64,000 bases of DNA from Trebonia sp963759545 (GTDB taxonomy: Bacteria > Actinomycetota > Actinomycetes > Streptosporangiales > Streptosporangiaceae). Numbering within the stretch: the stretch's first letter is position 1; every line of letters begins with the position of its first letter. Both the position numbers and the translations under genes were made by a program. Positions 45,361 to 55,168 of this stretch are shown in pieces. Location of the stretch: NCBI GenBank assembly GCA_963759545.1, contig CAVXAB010000021.1, positions 62,001 through 126,000 on the forward strand, read 5' to 3'. The notes below the pieces were generated by a model. That model did not search any database, was not told the DNA's origin, and saw nothing but the letters and a program-made list of their open reading frames with translations.

Positions 45361-46857
45361 ATGAGCACGGATGCGGACAGGAGCCCAACGGCGCCGACCA
45401 GCCTGGCAGGCGGGATATGGACGCCGGCGTACCGCACGCTGACGGTCGGTCTCGTGCTCGCGGTTACTTTCGTCGCGTTCGAAGCGCTCGCCGTCGCTAC
45501 CATCTTGCCGGTGGTCGGCCGCCAACTGGGAGGCCTCCGTCTCTACGGGTGGGTGTTCAGCGCATTCCTGCTGGCAAGCCTGATTGGGATCGTGCTAGCC
45601 GGAACGCTGGCCGACCGTGTGCCGCTCGGGCGGCCGATGCTCGCCGGCCTTGCCCTGTTCGCCCTTGGCCTGATTATCGGCGGGACCGCGCCGGACATGG
45701 TGGTTCTCGTGGCGGGCAGGGCGGTGCAGGGCCTTGGCGCCGGAGTCGTGCCCGCAGTGGCCTACGTGGCGATCTCCCGGTGCTATGCCGAGGAGTCCCG
45801 GCCGAGAATGTTCGCCGTACTGTCCACCGCGTGGGTGGTGCCCGGCCTGATCGGGCCAGGCATCGCCGCCCTCGTCGCCGCGGCCGTTGGCTGGCGCTGG
45901 GTATTCCTGGGCTTGCTGCCGCTGGTGATCGCGGCTGGAGTGCTGGTCGTGCTGGCCTTGCGGCATGTTCCGCCACCCGCGAGTCCGGGAACGGCCACGG
46001 TGCCGTACCTGGCCGTGCTTGGCGTGGTCACCGGCGCAGGCACGGCGCTAGCGTCGCTCAGTTCCGGCGTCGTGCCGGTGGTCGCCGCGGGCGGTGTCGC
46101 CGGCGGCGCCCTTCTCGCTGTCTCAATGCGCGGTCTGACACCTCCTCGGTATCTGTCCGCACGGCCAGGGCTGGCCGTCACAATCCTCAGCCGGTCCCTG
46201 CTGACGTGCTGCTTCTTCGCTGGTGACGCATATGTCCCGTATGCGATCGTGACCGTCAGGCACGCCCCGACGACGCTGGCAGCGCTTGCGCTCACGGCGT
46301 CGACCCTTACGTGGACGGCCGGATCCTGGGTACAGGCCCGCTACATTGCCCGGTGGGGTCCGCGCCGCCTGGTCCGGCCTGGCGAGTGCCTGGTCGCTGT
46401 TGGCCTCGGCGCGATGTGCGTGGTGCTCCTGCCGTCGGTGCCTCCCGCGCTGGCGGTCGCGGCCTGGGCGCTGGCCGGCGCGGGGATCGGTACTGCCTAC
46501 GCTCCGCTGTCGGTGACCACGCTCGATCGCGCCGCGGCGGGCGAGGAGGGACGCGCGACTTCGGCTCTTCAGCTCTGCGACGTGCTCGGTCAGGCCATCG
46601 GCACCGGGGTGGCGGGGGCCATCGTGGCCGGCACTTCCCGGATAGGCCACGGCCCCGGAGTCGCGCTGGCGTTCTCTTTCGCTATCGCGGTCGCCCTCAC
46701 CGGGGTCATCGTCGGAGCGCGGCTTCCCGGTCAGCTCGCATCCGGTAGGTCCTGGCGCAGGCTGATTTGCGGAGATGAGGATGCAATGTCGCAATTACCG
46801 CTTGATGTTGGTAAACAAATGAAAAACTTACGCTTGCGACTGTCTTGTCGCCGGTGA
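45361..46857 (+). CDS. MFS exporter, probably SoxR-controlled
   Basis: 498 residues with 14 likely helices of the DHA2 drug-exporter type: LVLAVTFVAFEALAVATILP, VVGRQLGG motif region, LVAGRAVQGLGAGVVPAVAY (motif C-like GxGxG), LTASTLTWTAGSWVQARYIA. Start ATG 45361 has no ribosome site and coincides with the predicted transcript start, so the mRNA is probably leaderless. The SoxR box suggests it removes a redox-cycling compound. SoxR itself is not in the window. The C-terminal ~30 residues are basic and unusual. Confidence 0.88.
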   Translation: MSTDADRSPTAPTSLAGGIWTPAYRTLTVGLVLAVTFVAFEALAVATILPVVGRQLGGLRLYGWVFSAFLLASLIGIVLAGTLADRVPLGRPMLAGLALFALGLIIGGTAPDMVVLVAGRAVQGLGAGVVPAVAYVAISRCYAEESRPRMFAVLSTAWVVPGLIGPGIAALVAAAVGWRWVFLGLLPLVIAAGVLVVLALRHVPPPASPGTATVPYLAVLGVVTGAGTALASLSSGVVPVVAAGGVAGGALLAVSMRGLTPPRYLSARPGLAVTILSRSLLTCCFFAGDAYVPYAIVTVRHAPTTLAALALTASTLTWTAGSWVQARYIARWGPRRLVRPGECLVAVGLGAMCVVLLPSVPPALAVAAWALAGAGIGTAYAPLSVTTLDRAAAGEEGRATSALQLCDVLGQAIGTGVAGAIVAGTSRIGHGPGVALAFSFAIAVALTGVIVGARLPGQLASGRSWRRLICGDEDAMSQLPLDVGKQMKNLRLRLSCRR

Positions 46858-46907
46858 AACACGAGAGCAAGCTACGGGTAGCGCACCGCCGTCCCGGGAG
46901 GAATGCC

Positions 46908-48437
46908 ATGCCGGCTCGCTCTCACCCACGCCGTCTCATCGTCGCGCTCGTTACCGGCAGCATTCTGCTCCTCGGATCGCTCGCCGGCTGGTCAGGATCG
47001 GCCCGGGCTGCCGGAACGGCGTTCAGCCCCAGTACTTGCGTCACCACCCCGAGCGCAGTTGTCCCCGGCGTCCAGATCGCCGACCCGGCGTGCGAATTCA
47101 ACGGTGCGGCCTACACCGCGCCGTTCAGCCCGATCGCCAACGGCAGCGGCCAGCTGTCCCGGGTCTGGACCGGCATCGCCACCGACGGGGCCTCCTACCG
47201 GGTCGAGGTTCCGCCCAACTGGAACGGGACCCTCGTGATGTTCGCCCACGGTTACCGGGGCACCGGCACCGTGGTGTGGGTCGATGATCCCCAGTTGCGC
47301 CAGTACTTCGTCGACAACGGGTTCGCCTGGGCCGCGTCGAGCTACGCGATGAACGGCTACGACCCCGGCGACGGCGTCGTGGACACCCACGACCTGCTAC
47401 AGGCATTCCCGTCGATCACCGGACTGCACTCCCGGCAGGTGATCATGAGCGGGCTGTCGATGGGCGGCGAGGTCACAACGGCCGAGATCGAGGCGTACAA
47501 GGGCGACTTCGCGGGCGCCATGCCCTACTGCGGGGTGCTCGCGGGCAACAACCTGTTCGACTACTACCTGGGCGACAACGTCACGGCAGCGGGCCTCACC
47601 GGGACGACGATCAGCTACCCGACGACGCTGGCGGCCGGCCAGGCGTACGCGCCCACGTACCAGTCCACGGTGCAGTCGGAGTTGCCCGCCCTCGGGATTA
47701 CCCCCGACCCGAACACCGGAGGGCAGACGTTCACTACCAGCCTGACCAAGACCGGGACGCTCTGGGCCGACACCGTCGAGCAGTTGTCCGGCGGTACCCG
47801 TCCCGGCTTCGCCAGCGCTGTGGACTACTGGGACAGTTTCGGGTTCGCTCCGCTCACCCAGGTCCCGTTCCTGTTCGGCGTTTACCCTGGGCTCAACGGC
47901 GGCACCCTTGGCTTCGCCAACGGCAGCGTGGCCGGCAACCAGCACACTTTCTACACGTTCAGTGACAATCCGCTGAGCAACCTGCCACAGGAGATCGCAC
48001 TCAACCGCGCCGTGCTGCGGGTGCCGGTCACGGCCACCTCCTCGGCCGACGCCCTGTCGCCCGCGGAGCTGCCGGCGATCCACGGCGACCCGGGCATCCC
48101 GGTGCTATCGGTCCACGGGATCGGAGACCTGTTCGTTCCGTTCTCCATGGACCAGCAGTACGACGCCATGATGGTGGCGCACGGCCAGGGCGACCTGTTC
48201 GTGAGCCGGGCCATCCGCGAAGTCACCCACTGCGGATACACCACCAGCGAACTGTCGTCCGCGTTCTCCGCCCTCGTGTCGTGGATCCACACCGGGAAGC
48301 GGGCCGCCGGCGACAACATCCTCAACCCGAAGACAGTCGCATCGCCGCTGTTCGGCTGCCGGTTCACCGACCCCACTCCCGGTGCCCACCCGGAGTTCAA
48401 GTCCACGGTCTCCTGCCCGCCAAGCACCCGGCACTAA
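46908..48437 (+). CDS. Secreted alpha/beta hydrolase
   Basis: 509 residues from ATG 46908 (AGGAATGCC upstream). Sec signal RRLIVALVTGSILLLGSLAG, cleaved near ARA-AG. Hydrolase core: NGTLVMFAHGYRGTGTV (oxyanion strand), nucleophile elbow SGLSMGGEVTTAE (Ser in GLSMGG), acid near IHGDPGIPVLSVHGIGDLF, His in EVTHCGY. Several Cys suggest disulphides, and the size fits an extracellular esterase/tannase-like enzyme. Substrate unknown. Confidence 0.85.
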   Translation: MPARSHPRRLIVALVTGSILLLGSLAGWSGSARAAGTAFSPSTCVTTPSAVVPGVQIADPACEFNGAAYTAPFSPIANGSGQLSRVWTGIATDGASYRVEVPPNWNGTLVMFAHGYRGTGTVVWVDDPQLRQYFVDNGFAWAASSYAMNGYDPGDGVVDTHDLLQAFPSITGLHSRQVIMSGLSMGGEVTTAEIEAYKGDFAGAMPYCGVLAGNNLFDYYLGDNVTAAGLTGTTISYPTTLAAGQAYAPTYQSTVQSELPALGITPDPNTGGQTFTTSLTKTGTLWADTVEQLSGGTRPGFASAVDYWDSFGFAPLTQVPFLFGVYPGLNGGTLGFANGSVAGNQHTFYTFSDNPLSNLPQEIALNRAVLRVPVTATSSADALSPAELPAIHGDPGIPVLSVHGIGDLFVPFSMDQQYDAMMVAHGQGDLFVSRAIREVTHCGYTTSELSSAFSALVSWIHTGKRAAGDNILNPKTVASPLFGCRFTDPTPGAHPEFKSTVSCPPSTRH

Positions 48438-48607
48438 TACCTCCATCTCGGCGCACGCGGGTCTGGCTTCCGACCACCTCAGCCTCCGGCCGGAAGATTC
48501 AGGCTGGCGTGCCGACGGGCATCAACCAGCACGGCAGGGCCGCAGCGGTCAAGGCCCGCGGCCTAGCAACCCCAGTGGATACCGCTCGCGGTTAGCGGGT
48601 CCGCTGC

Positions 48608-48627
48608 GGAAATCTGGCGAGATTTCC
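48608..48627. promoter_or_regulatory. Inverted repeat upstream of the SNF2 gene
   Basis: GGAAATCT and AGATTTCC flank GGCG, ending 3 bases before the proposed GTG start at 48631. Could be an operator or a start-masking hairpin. Confidence 0.4.
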
Positions 48628-48630
48628 GGC

Positions 48631-50958
48631 GTGTCAGCGATATCCTCTATCGTCATAACCGGTCCGATCGCCAGTTCGAACACGGAGGCTCTCACCACGG
48701 TGGCGCGCGCGGCAGAACTGACAAGGACCTCGGAACCGGTGACGGCTGAGGACAAGCCCATCGAAGCCAAGTCACTCCGCCCGGGGAAGGCAGCCAGTGC
48801 TGTCGTCTCAGACGGCCGCGCCGTCCGCGATGCAATCGAGGCGGTCCTGGCTGCGCCGGGGGAATCCCGGGAAGTAGCGCGACGAGCGTATGAGGCGGTG
48901 CGCGACCAGATCGTCGCCGACGCGCTTGACGTGATGCCGGTGGACCGGCTCAGGGACCTCATCCGCGGGAAGGTCACGTTCGCGCCCCTCATAGACGCGG
49001 GCCTCGAGACGGTCGGCAAGGTCCTCGCGGCCGGAGCGGAGACGCTCAGGCGAATCCCGCGGGTTGGCCGCAGGACGGCCAAGCGCGTCATGGCCGCCGC
49101 ATCGCAGGTGCGGGAGTCCGTCGAGAACGGCACCCGGGTTCGCATCGACCCGGACGCTCGGACTCCTGAGCAGAGCGCGCTCATCGCCGCGCTGCGCCGC
49201 TACGAGCGCACCAGGTCCGCGCTGAAGGGTCCGGACTTGAGTCCGCTGGCGGGCGAGATCGGGCGCCGCCTTGACCCGGCCGCCCGTGGTGCGAGCCGGC
49301 GGAGAATGCTCTTCACATTCTCGGGGCGGAAGAAGCAGGAAGCCCGTGTCGCCCTCACCGAGTTGGACGCCATCCTCAGCTCCAAGCCGGTCACCACGGC
49401 ACGCAAGCGGCTGTCAAGGGCCGAGGCTGAGCTGGAGAAGGCCGGCAAGGAGCAGCGGGTCACCCGGCTGTGGAATGACTACCTCGCCCGCCCGGTCACC
49501 TACAACGGCCTGCTGATCGAAGTCGCGGAACTCGACCAGGCGCGGGAGGCCAGCCAGGGCTTCCTCCCCGCTGACATCGCCGAGCAAGTCCGTGTATTTC
49601 CCCTTGACCAGTCCCTACTCAAGACATCGTTGCGCGGCTACCAGGCGTTTGGCGCGAAGTTCGCGCTGGTCCAGGAGCGGGTGATCCTCGGCGACGAGAT
49701 GGGCCTAGGCAAGACGATGCAGTCACTCGCCGCGATGTGCCACCTGGCAGCCAAGGGCGCGACGCACTTCCTGGTCGTCTGCCCGGCGAGCGTGGTCATC
49801 AACTGGACGCGCGAGGTGGAGCGGCACACGCTGCTTGAGGCCCGCCGGCTCCACCTGCCAGGCGCGAAGCGGCAGGCGGCCGAGCAGGAGTGGGCGGCCA
49901 AGGGTGGCGTTGCCGTCACGACGTTCGAGGCGCTGCGCACCATGTCTGGAGACCTAGACGTCTCGGTAGCGATGCTGGTGGTCGACGAGGCACACTACGC
50001 GAAGAACCCGAACGCGTTGCGCTCTCAGGCGGTCAGCGAGTGGGCGGGCCGGAGCAGGCGGGCTCTCTTTCTGACGGGGACGCCGATGGAGAACAAGGTG
50101 GAGGAGTTCCGGGTTCTGGTCGGGCACCTGCGCCCAGAGGTCGCCGAGAATTTGGACATCGCAGACGAGGCGCTGGATGGCACCAGGTTCCGGGAGCGGG
50201 TAGCGCCGGTCTACCTGCGGCGCAACCAGGAAGACGTGCTCAGCGAGCTGCCGGATCGGCTGGAGACGCAGGAATGGGTGGCGCTCGAGGGAGCGGCAAT
50301 GCGCGCGTACCGGAAGGCGGTCCTCGAAGGTAACTTCATGGCGATGCGCCGGGCCGCGTTCGACCCGGGAACGGTGAAGGGATCGCAGAAGCTGCGGCGG
50401 CTGGTGGAGATCGTCAGTGAGGCAGCAGACGGCGGGCGCAAGGTCATCGTGTTCTCGTACTTCCGCGACGTGCTTGAGACGGTGGTCGAGGTGCTGGCCG
50501 GACGTGACGGCGTCGCGGGCATTCCCGTCATCGGGCCGCTGACCGGGGACATTCCGCCGACCGACCGTCAGGCGATGGTGGATGAGCTCGCGAACGTCAA
50601 AGGACCCGCGGTGCTGGTCTCCCAGATCCAGGCGGGCGGCGTGGGCCTGAACATCCAGGCCGCGTCGGTGGTCATCATTGCCGAGCCGCAACTGACGCCA
50701 TCGATCGAGGAACAGGCGATCGCCCGCGCGCACCGGATGGGCCAGGTGCGTCCAGTGGACGTGCACCGGCTGCTGTGCGAGGACAGCGTCGACCAGCGAG
50801 TCCTCGAACTGCTTGCAGGCAAACGCGAGGCGTTCGACGAGTACGCGCGCCGCAGCGACATGGCGAACGCGACGCCTGACGCGGTAGACACCGGCTCCGA
50901 GACCGTTCTGCGGCACGCGATCGTGGCCGCGGAGCGCACACGGCTCAAGGCGGCGTGA
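48631..50958 (+). CDS. SNF2-family helicase/ATPase
   Basis: 775 residues from GTG 48631 (other GTG codons follow, e.g. 48700). Residues 1-330 are helical with no recognised domain (EAVLAAPGESREVARRAYEA, RRIPRVGRRTAKRVMAAASQ). Helicase motifs: I DEMGLGKTMQ (~355), II VVDEAHYAKN (~452), III LTGTPMENKVEEF, and in the second lobe VFSYFRDVLETVVE, VSQIQAGGVGLNIQAA, IARAHRMGQ. It is a double-strand DNA translocase. No methylase, nuclease or other defence gene is adjacent, so it may act in repair or chromosome remodelling. Confidence 0.85.
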   Translation: MSAISSIVITGPIASSNTEALTTVARAAELTRTSEPVTAEDKPIEAKSLRPGKAASAVVSDGRAVRDAIEAVLAAPGESREVARRAYEAVRDQIVADALDVMPVDRLRDLIRGKVTFAPLIDAGLETVGKVLAAGAETLRRIPRVGRRTAKRVMAAASQVRESVENGTRVRIDPDARTPEQSALIAALRRYERTRSALKGPDLSPLAGEIGRRLDPAARGASRRRMLFTFSGRKKQEARVALTELDAILSSKPVTTARKRLSRAEAELEKAGKEQRVTRLWNDYLARPVTYNGLLIEVAELDQAREASQGFLPADIAEQVRVFPLDQSLLKTSLRGYQAFGAKFALVQERVILGDEMGLGKTMQSLAAMCHLAAKGATHFLVVCPASVVINWTREVERHTLLEARRLHLPGAKRQAAEQEWAAKGGVAVTTFEALRTMSGDLDVSVAMLVVDEAHYAKNPNALRSQAVSEWAGRSRRALFLTGTPMENKVEEFRVLVGHLRPEVAENLDIADEALDGTRFRERVAPVYLRRNQEDVLSELPDRLETQEWVALEGAAMRAYRKAVLEGNFMAMRRAAFDPGTVKGSQKLRRLVEIVSEAADGGRKVIVFSYFRDVLETVVEVLAGRDGVAGIPVIGPLTGDIPPTDRQAMVDELANVKGPAVLVSQIQAGGVGLNIQAASVVIIAEPQLTPSIEEQAIARAHRMGQVRPVDVHRLLCEDSVDQRVLELLAGKREAFDEYARRSDMANATPDAVDTGSETVLRHAIVAAERTRLKAA

Positions 50959-51106
50959 CCCGAGCCTTTCCCGTTCGCGTCAGCGGAACGCCGACCTTCA
51001 CTCGCCGGCCGCTGGACCATATCCTCACATTTCGGCGGGCGGGCGAGCGTGAGCCAACCGAGTGTTGCTATGCAGCCCGGCTGACAGCACCACGGGAAGG
51101 ACGAAC

Positions 51107-52282
51107 GTGACCGAGGCGAAGCTCGACGGCAAGCCGGTGGCGCCCAGCCCCGAGGAACTGATCAGTCGGGCGCGGTCGCTGATCCCGCTCCTGCGCGCGA
51201 ACGCGAGTCTGGCTGATCGACTGGGCCACTTGCCGGACGAGAACGTGCAGGCCATCGAGGAAGCCGGCCTGTTCAGGATGCTGATGCCAGTGAACCGCGG
51301 CGGCTACGGCACCGGCGCCGCGACGGCGGCGACCGCGATGACCCACATCGCGAGCGGCTGCCCGTCCACCGCCTGGGTCCTGCAGATCTACAGCGGCATC
51401 GGCCGCATGGCGGAAATCTTCCCCGAGGAAACGCTGGCCGAGATATATGCCGAGAGCCCCAACGCCAGGTTCGCCGGCACCTTCGGCTCCGCCGGCGCGG
51501 TCTGCGAGGCGGTCGACGGAGGCTGCCGGATCCGCGGCCGGGGACGCTGGCCGTACAACAGCGGCTGCTACCACGCGGACTGGGATCTGCTGCGCGTTTC
51601 GATCGAGGAGCGCGACGGAACCGTCTCAGACGGGTTCTGCCTGATCCCGCTGTCCGAGCTGACGATCGTCGATGACTGGCACGTCATGGGCGCAGCGGGC
51701 ACCGGGAGCAACTCCGTGGAGTGCGGGGAGTTGTTCGTCCCCGAGCACCGGGTGTCCCGCCGGATCGCCGACGTCTTCAAGTTGCTCCAGGTCGGGGACA
51801 TGGGCTACGCGTTCGTGGCGGCGTTGCCGCTCGGCATGGCGCGCTACGCGCTCGAGGCGTTCCACGACCTGGCCAAGGGCCGGGGCATCAGGATGCTCGG
51901 CTACGAGAAAATGTATGACGCCGCGGTCGTCCAGACGGCGATCGCCACCGCGCACACCAACATCAAGATGATCGAGGCCTACCAGCACTGGGTGCTCTCG
52001 ACGCTCAAGCCGGGCGCCGAGCGGATCACCGACCCGCAACTGACGGGCGCCGGCGGAACCCTCTGCTACAAGCTGGCGCGGGAGGCGATCGAGCGGCTCT
52101 TCGAGGTCTGCCCGACGGACGAGATCCGACTTGACCGTCCCATCCAGCGGCTCCTGCGGGACCTGATCGCGTTTACCCACCAGGGCGCCATGGCGCCGTA
52201 TGTGAACTGGGAGCGCTACGGGCGGCACCTGGTCGGCGCCAATGGCGGCCCCCCGACCTCGCTGCCACCGCCCGGGCGCTAG
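51107..52282 (+). CDS. Acyl-CoA dehydrogenase-fold flavin monooxygenase (HsaA/group D-like)
   Basis: 391 residues from GTG 51107 (GAAGGACG upstream). N-terminal helices (LADRLGHLPDENVQAIEEAG), LFRMLMPVNRGGYGTGAATA, middle beta domain (AGTFGSAGAVCEAVDGGCRI, RGRGRWPYNSG, WHVMGAAGTGSNSVECGELF) and C-terminal four-helix bundle (RDLIAFTHQGAMAPYVNWER). The pattern resembles two-component oxygenases such as HsaA that use reduced flavin from a partner reductase. It lies just before, but converges with, the LuxC/LuxE-type pair, so a shared pathway on an aromatic or lipid substrate is plausible. Confidence 0.8.
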   Translation: MTEAKLDGKPVAPSPEELISRARSLIPLLRANASLADRLGHLPDENVQAIEEAGLFRMLMPVNRGGYGTGAATAATAMTHIASGCPSTAWVLQIYSGIGRMAEIFPEETLAEIYAESPNARFAGTFGSAGAVCEAVDGGCRIRGRGRWPYNSGCYHADWDLLRVSIEERDGTVSDGFCLIPLSELTIVDDWHVMGAAGTGSNSVECGELFVPEHRVSRRIADVFKLLQVGDMGYAFVAALPLGMARYALEAFHDLAKGRGIRMLGYEKMYDAAVVQTAIATAHTNIKMIEAYQHWVLSTLKPGAERITDPQLTGAGGTLCYKLAREAIERLFEVCPTDEIRLDRPIQRLLRDLIAFTHQGAMAPYVNWERYGRHLVGANGGPPTSLPPPGR

Positions 52283-52336
52283 GTGCTGCTCCTCGGTCAA
52301 AAGCCTGCCCAGTCGTGTCGAGATCCCAGGGCGTTC

Positions 52337-53761
52337 CTAGTGCGGCTCCACCCCGTCTTCGTGCGCCATCCAGTGCACGAAGCGATGCAGCGGGTACATG
52401 GCATCGTGCGGATTGCCGATGGTACTCGGCCCGGCCTCACCTAGCCGGACGATGCGCTGGGCTCCGCGGCTCGCGAGCCGGTCGCGATAGTCCGGCATTC
52501 GCTCGAACGGATAGAACCCGACCGTCTGCGTCGCCACGTTCACGTACCTGATGGCATCGTCGAGCGAGTCCGCCCGGACCACGTTAACGGTCTTGTTGAT
52601 GGGGTGGAAGTCCACCGGCTCGTCTGATCGGATCACCAGCCCCTTGCCGTCGGTCTTGCCCCACACGCGGAACTCGTCGTCGAGCATTACCAGCATGTCG
52701 ATCTGTTCGCGCAGATCCAGGTCGAGCGGCCTGGAGTCGCCCGAGGCGGCCGCCTGCTCGACGATGTGCGCGTGCAGCCGCTCGCAGAACCGGTCCGTGT
52801 CGCGCTGGTCCGCCTCGATGAAGATGAACCGGCTGGCGACGCAAGCTTCCTGGTTGAGGACCATGACATCGGCGGCCGCGAGCTCGGCGGTGAGGTCGAG
52901 GGCCTCGTCGCCGGAGACAGCCTCCCGGCCGACCATCGAGATCGACGTCTTAGGATCGAACGACACCAGATGGAAGCCCGGCCCGAGATACTTGATCACG
53001 TTGCTGATCGCGTCGCCGCCGCCCCAGGCCACGATCTTGTCGAAATACTGGGGACGGTAGAGAATCCGCTCCACCGCGTCGTCGCCCCCGCGCCAGTAGA
53101 CCGCCGACATCGACTTCACGATGGGATGGTCCCGGTCGATGCCCGCCATGGTCTGCAGGACCGCGACGGTGGTGAAGGGATCGCTCGAGGACATCTTGAA
53201 CAGGTTGATGGCCTTGACCATCGCTCCCTGGGCGATGGACTTCACCGCCACGCCAGGGGAGTTACCGGGCAGCACGTGGATCAGCCTGGGCGCGAAAGCG
53301 CGAACGAAGCTCTTGCGGCCGGTGAAGTCCCGCTTGGGCACCCATTCGTCCAGTGCCTTCGGATCGGGGAAGTTCTGCTCGACCACCGTTTGCAGCAGCC
53401 GCCTGTCCAAATAGGCGGCCGCCCCCCTGGTCTGCCTTTCCAGTACTGTGCGGGGCAGCACGTGGGTGACGGACATGCGATCGACGCACTCCTGCACGAA
53501 GGGGTTGTTCGGGTCGCGGATTCGCTGGCCGGTCTCGACCAGGAAATCTATGATCTCCGCGAGCGGAACGTTGAGCAGCGGCGGGACCTCGGTCCGCGGG
53601 TGCACCACCCGGTCCAGGGCGATCCGCGGCGTGGCGAAGGCGACGCCCAGGTCGCGCGAGCGGTGAATGGCATCCTGGCCCTCGAACAGTTCGCCGCGCA
53701 GGAAGAACGGCGCGGAGACGACCGCATCGGCGGGCTTGAGTTCGGCGTTGATCGCGTTCAC
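52337..53761 (-). CDS. Acyl-CoA reductase, LuxC-type
   Basis: 474 residues. LuxC-type features: RLIHVLPGNSPGVAVKSIAQ, INLFKMSSSDPFTTVAVLQT, ERILYRPQYFDKIVAWGGGD and the reactive Cys307 in VMVLNQEACVASRFIFIE. It reduces an acyl thioester (acyl-CoA or acyl-enzyme) with NADPH to the aldehyde. ATG 53761 overlaps the LuxE-type gene stop by four bases. No luciferase genes (luxAB) or luxD are present. Confidence 0.88.
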   Translation of the reverse strand: MNAINAELKPADAVVSAPFFLRGELFEGQDAIHRSRDLGVAFATPRIALDRVVHPRTEVPPLLNVPLAEIIDFLVETGQRIRDPNNPFVQECVDRMSVTHVLPRTVLERQTRGAAAYLDRRLLQTVVEQNFPDPKALDEWVPKRDFTGRKSFVRAFAPRLIHVLPGNSPGVAVKSIAQGAMVKAINLFKMSSSDPFTTVAVLQTMAGIDRDHPIVKSMSAVYWRGGDDAVERILYRPQYFDKIVAWGGGDAISNVIKYLGPGFHLVSFDPKTSISMVGREAVSGDEALDLTAELAAADVMVLNQEACVASRFIFIEADQRDTDRFCERLHAHIVEQAAASGDSRPLDLDLREQIDMLVMLDDEFRVWGKTDGKGLVIRSDEPVDFHPINKTVNVVRADSLDDAIRYVNVATQTVGFYPFERMPDYRDRLASRGAQRIVRLGEAGPSTIGNPHDAMYPLHRFVHWMAHEDGVEPH

Positions 53762-55107
53762 GACAGGCCCCGCACGTAGGCGTCGACGGTGCCCGCGCAG
53801 CCGATCTTGTCGTCCCCCTGGAGGTCCGCATAGCGGACGATGCTGTTGCGCACCGACGCGCCCTTGCCGCCACAGGCACAGGGACTGAAATCGAGGGAGA
53901 TCTTGTCACCGGTGATGACTCCTCCCCAGCGCCCGTCAATCGAGAGATCGAAGAAGGCGGCGCGACCTTCGATCTCGCCGGTCTCGTGCGGCAGCAGGGT
54001 AAGGCCTTCCTCGTCCAGGATGAAGGGCACGAGCCACGGCGGCACGTGATACCGGTCGCCCTGCTGGCACTTGGGCATACCGGAATTGAGTTCCTGCATG
54101 GAATAGTTCTGGAAATCCCGGTTGGCCGGAATATTGAATGTCTGGTGGACAAATTCCCGGTAGTCCGGCGGCAACTGCGCGCGTTTGAGCCCGCCGCCGA
54201 CATAGATGCAGTTATCGGGGTGAAAGTCCTTGGCTGAATACCCCAGGTCGCGGACGATCTTGGCCACTTGGTACAGCGCGTTCCACAGCCCCGAGATATA
54301 GAGCTTCTCGTCCCGGTACCTGATGAGCGCTTCCGCACCCGCCAACATCGCCCGGTCGAGCGCTTCCTGCCGCGCCTTGGCCGTCTGCTCGTACTCGGCC
54401 AGTCCCTCGGGCGGCGCGGTGCCGTCGGCGATCTTCTTGCGGAGCACGATCATCTGAGTCAGCGACCCGACCGTGATCGGCGGGATCGGCAGCCTGAACC
54501 GTTGCTTGGCTGGGTCGCCGAAGGCCGCCTGCTGCGCCTCGCCGATGACCTGGTTCTTAGGGACGGCAGCAGTGGGCGCGAGGCCCATCATCCGGCGGTC
54601 CCGCGTCGGCAGCACGCCCGAGCCCCAGGAAAAGACATTGACCGTGTCGGTGCGCGACCAGTCCATGTCCCTGTCCGAGGCGACCAGCATGGCCGACTTG
54701 CCGGTGGTGCCGCTGGAGCAAGAGACATAGTGTCCCTTGGCCTGAAGCCGTTCGACCCAGTCGTCGATACCGGTGACGTCCGAGATCTCGATCGGACTGA
54801 TCGGATAGGGCGAGACGGTGCTTAGCCACCTGCCGAGACGGTCCCACCTCTCCTCGATCAGGAAGCTTTCCGGATAACTCTTGTACACGGTGTGCGGGAA
54901 CAACAGCGGCACCATGTCCTCGCGACCGCGGATCTCGGTGACGCCAGCCTCGCGTGCCCGGTGGCCTAGCAGCTTGATGCGCTCCTTACGCTCCTGAAAC
55001 CGCTCGTCGAGCGCCGCCACCTGCGTCTCGCGGAGGTCGGCGGCAGAGTGCTCAAAGCGGTCCTCGGCTGTAGCCAGGCGCATCAGCTTCTCGATCGCTG
55101 AACTCAC
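53758..55107 (-). CDS. Acyl-protein synthetase / AMP-binding ligase, LuxE-type
   Basis: 449 residues from GTG 55107. Adenylating-enzyme core: P-loop SSGTTGKSAM (~131-140), PLLFPHTVYKSYPESFLIEE, SWGSGVLPTRDRRMMGLAPT, then LTLLPHETGEIEGRAAFFDL and GKGASVRNSIVRYADLQGDD. It activates a carboxylic acid with ATP and loads it for reduction by the LuxC-type partner. The usual C-terminal Cys acceptor region of LuxE is SPCACGGKG. Divergent from the TetR gene with a ~60-110-base gap. Confidence 0.85.
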   Translation of the reverse strand: MSSAIEKLMRLATAEDRFEHSAADLRETQVAALDERFQERKERIKLLGHRAREAGVTEIRGREDMVPLLFPHTVYKSYPESFLIEERWDRLGRWLSTVSPYPISPIEISDVTGIDDWVERLQAKGHYVSCSSGTTGKSAMLVASDRDMDWSRTDTVNVFSWGSGVLPTRDRRMMGLAPTAAVPKNQVIGEAQQAAFGDPAKQRFRLPIPPITVGSLTQMIVLRKKIADGTAPPEGLAEYEQTAKARQEALDRAMLAGAEALIRYRDEKLYISGLWNALYQVAKIVRDLGYSAKDFHPDNCIYVGGGLKRAQLPPDYREFVHQTFNIPANRDFQNYSMQELNSGMPKCQQGDRYHVPPWLVPFILDEEGLTLLPHETGEIEGRAAFFDLSIDGRWGGVITGDKISLDFSPCACGGKGASVRNSIVRYADLQGDDKIGCAGTVDAYVRGLS

Positions 55108-55168
55108 TGGGCCGCCCTTCCGTGGGGTCGTCGCCGGACTGGATAAATAGCACCTCTCGTGTATCATT

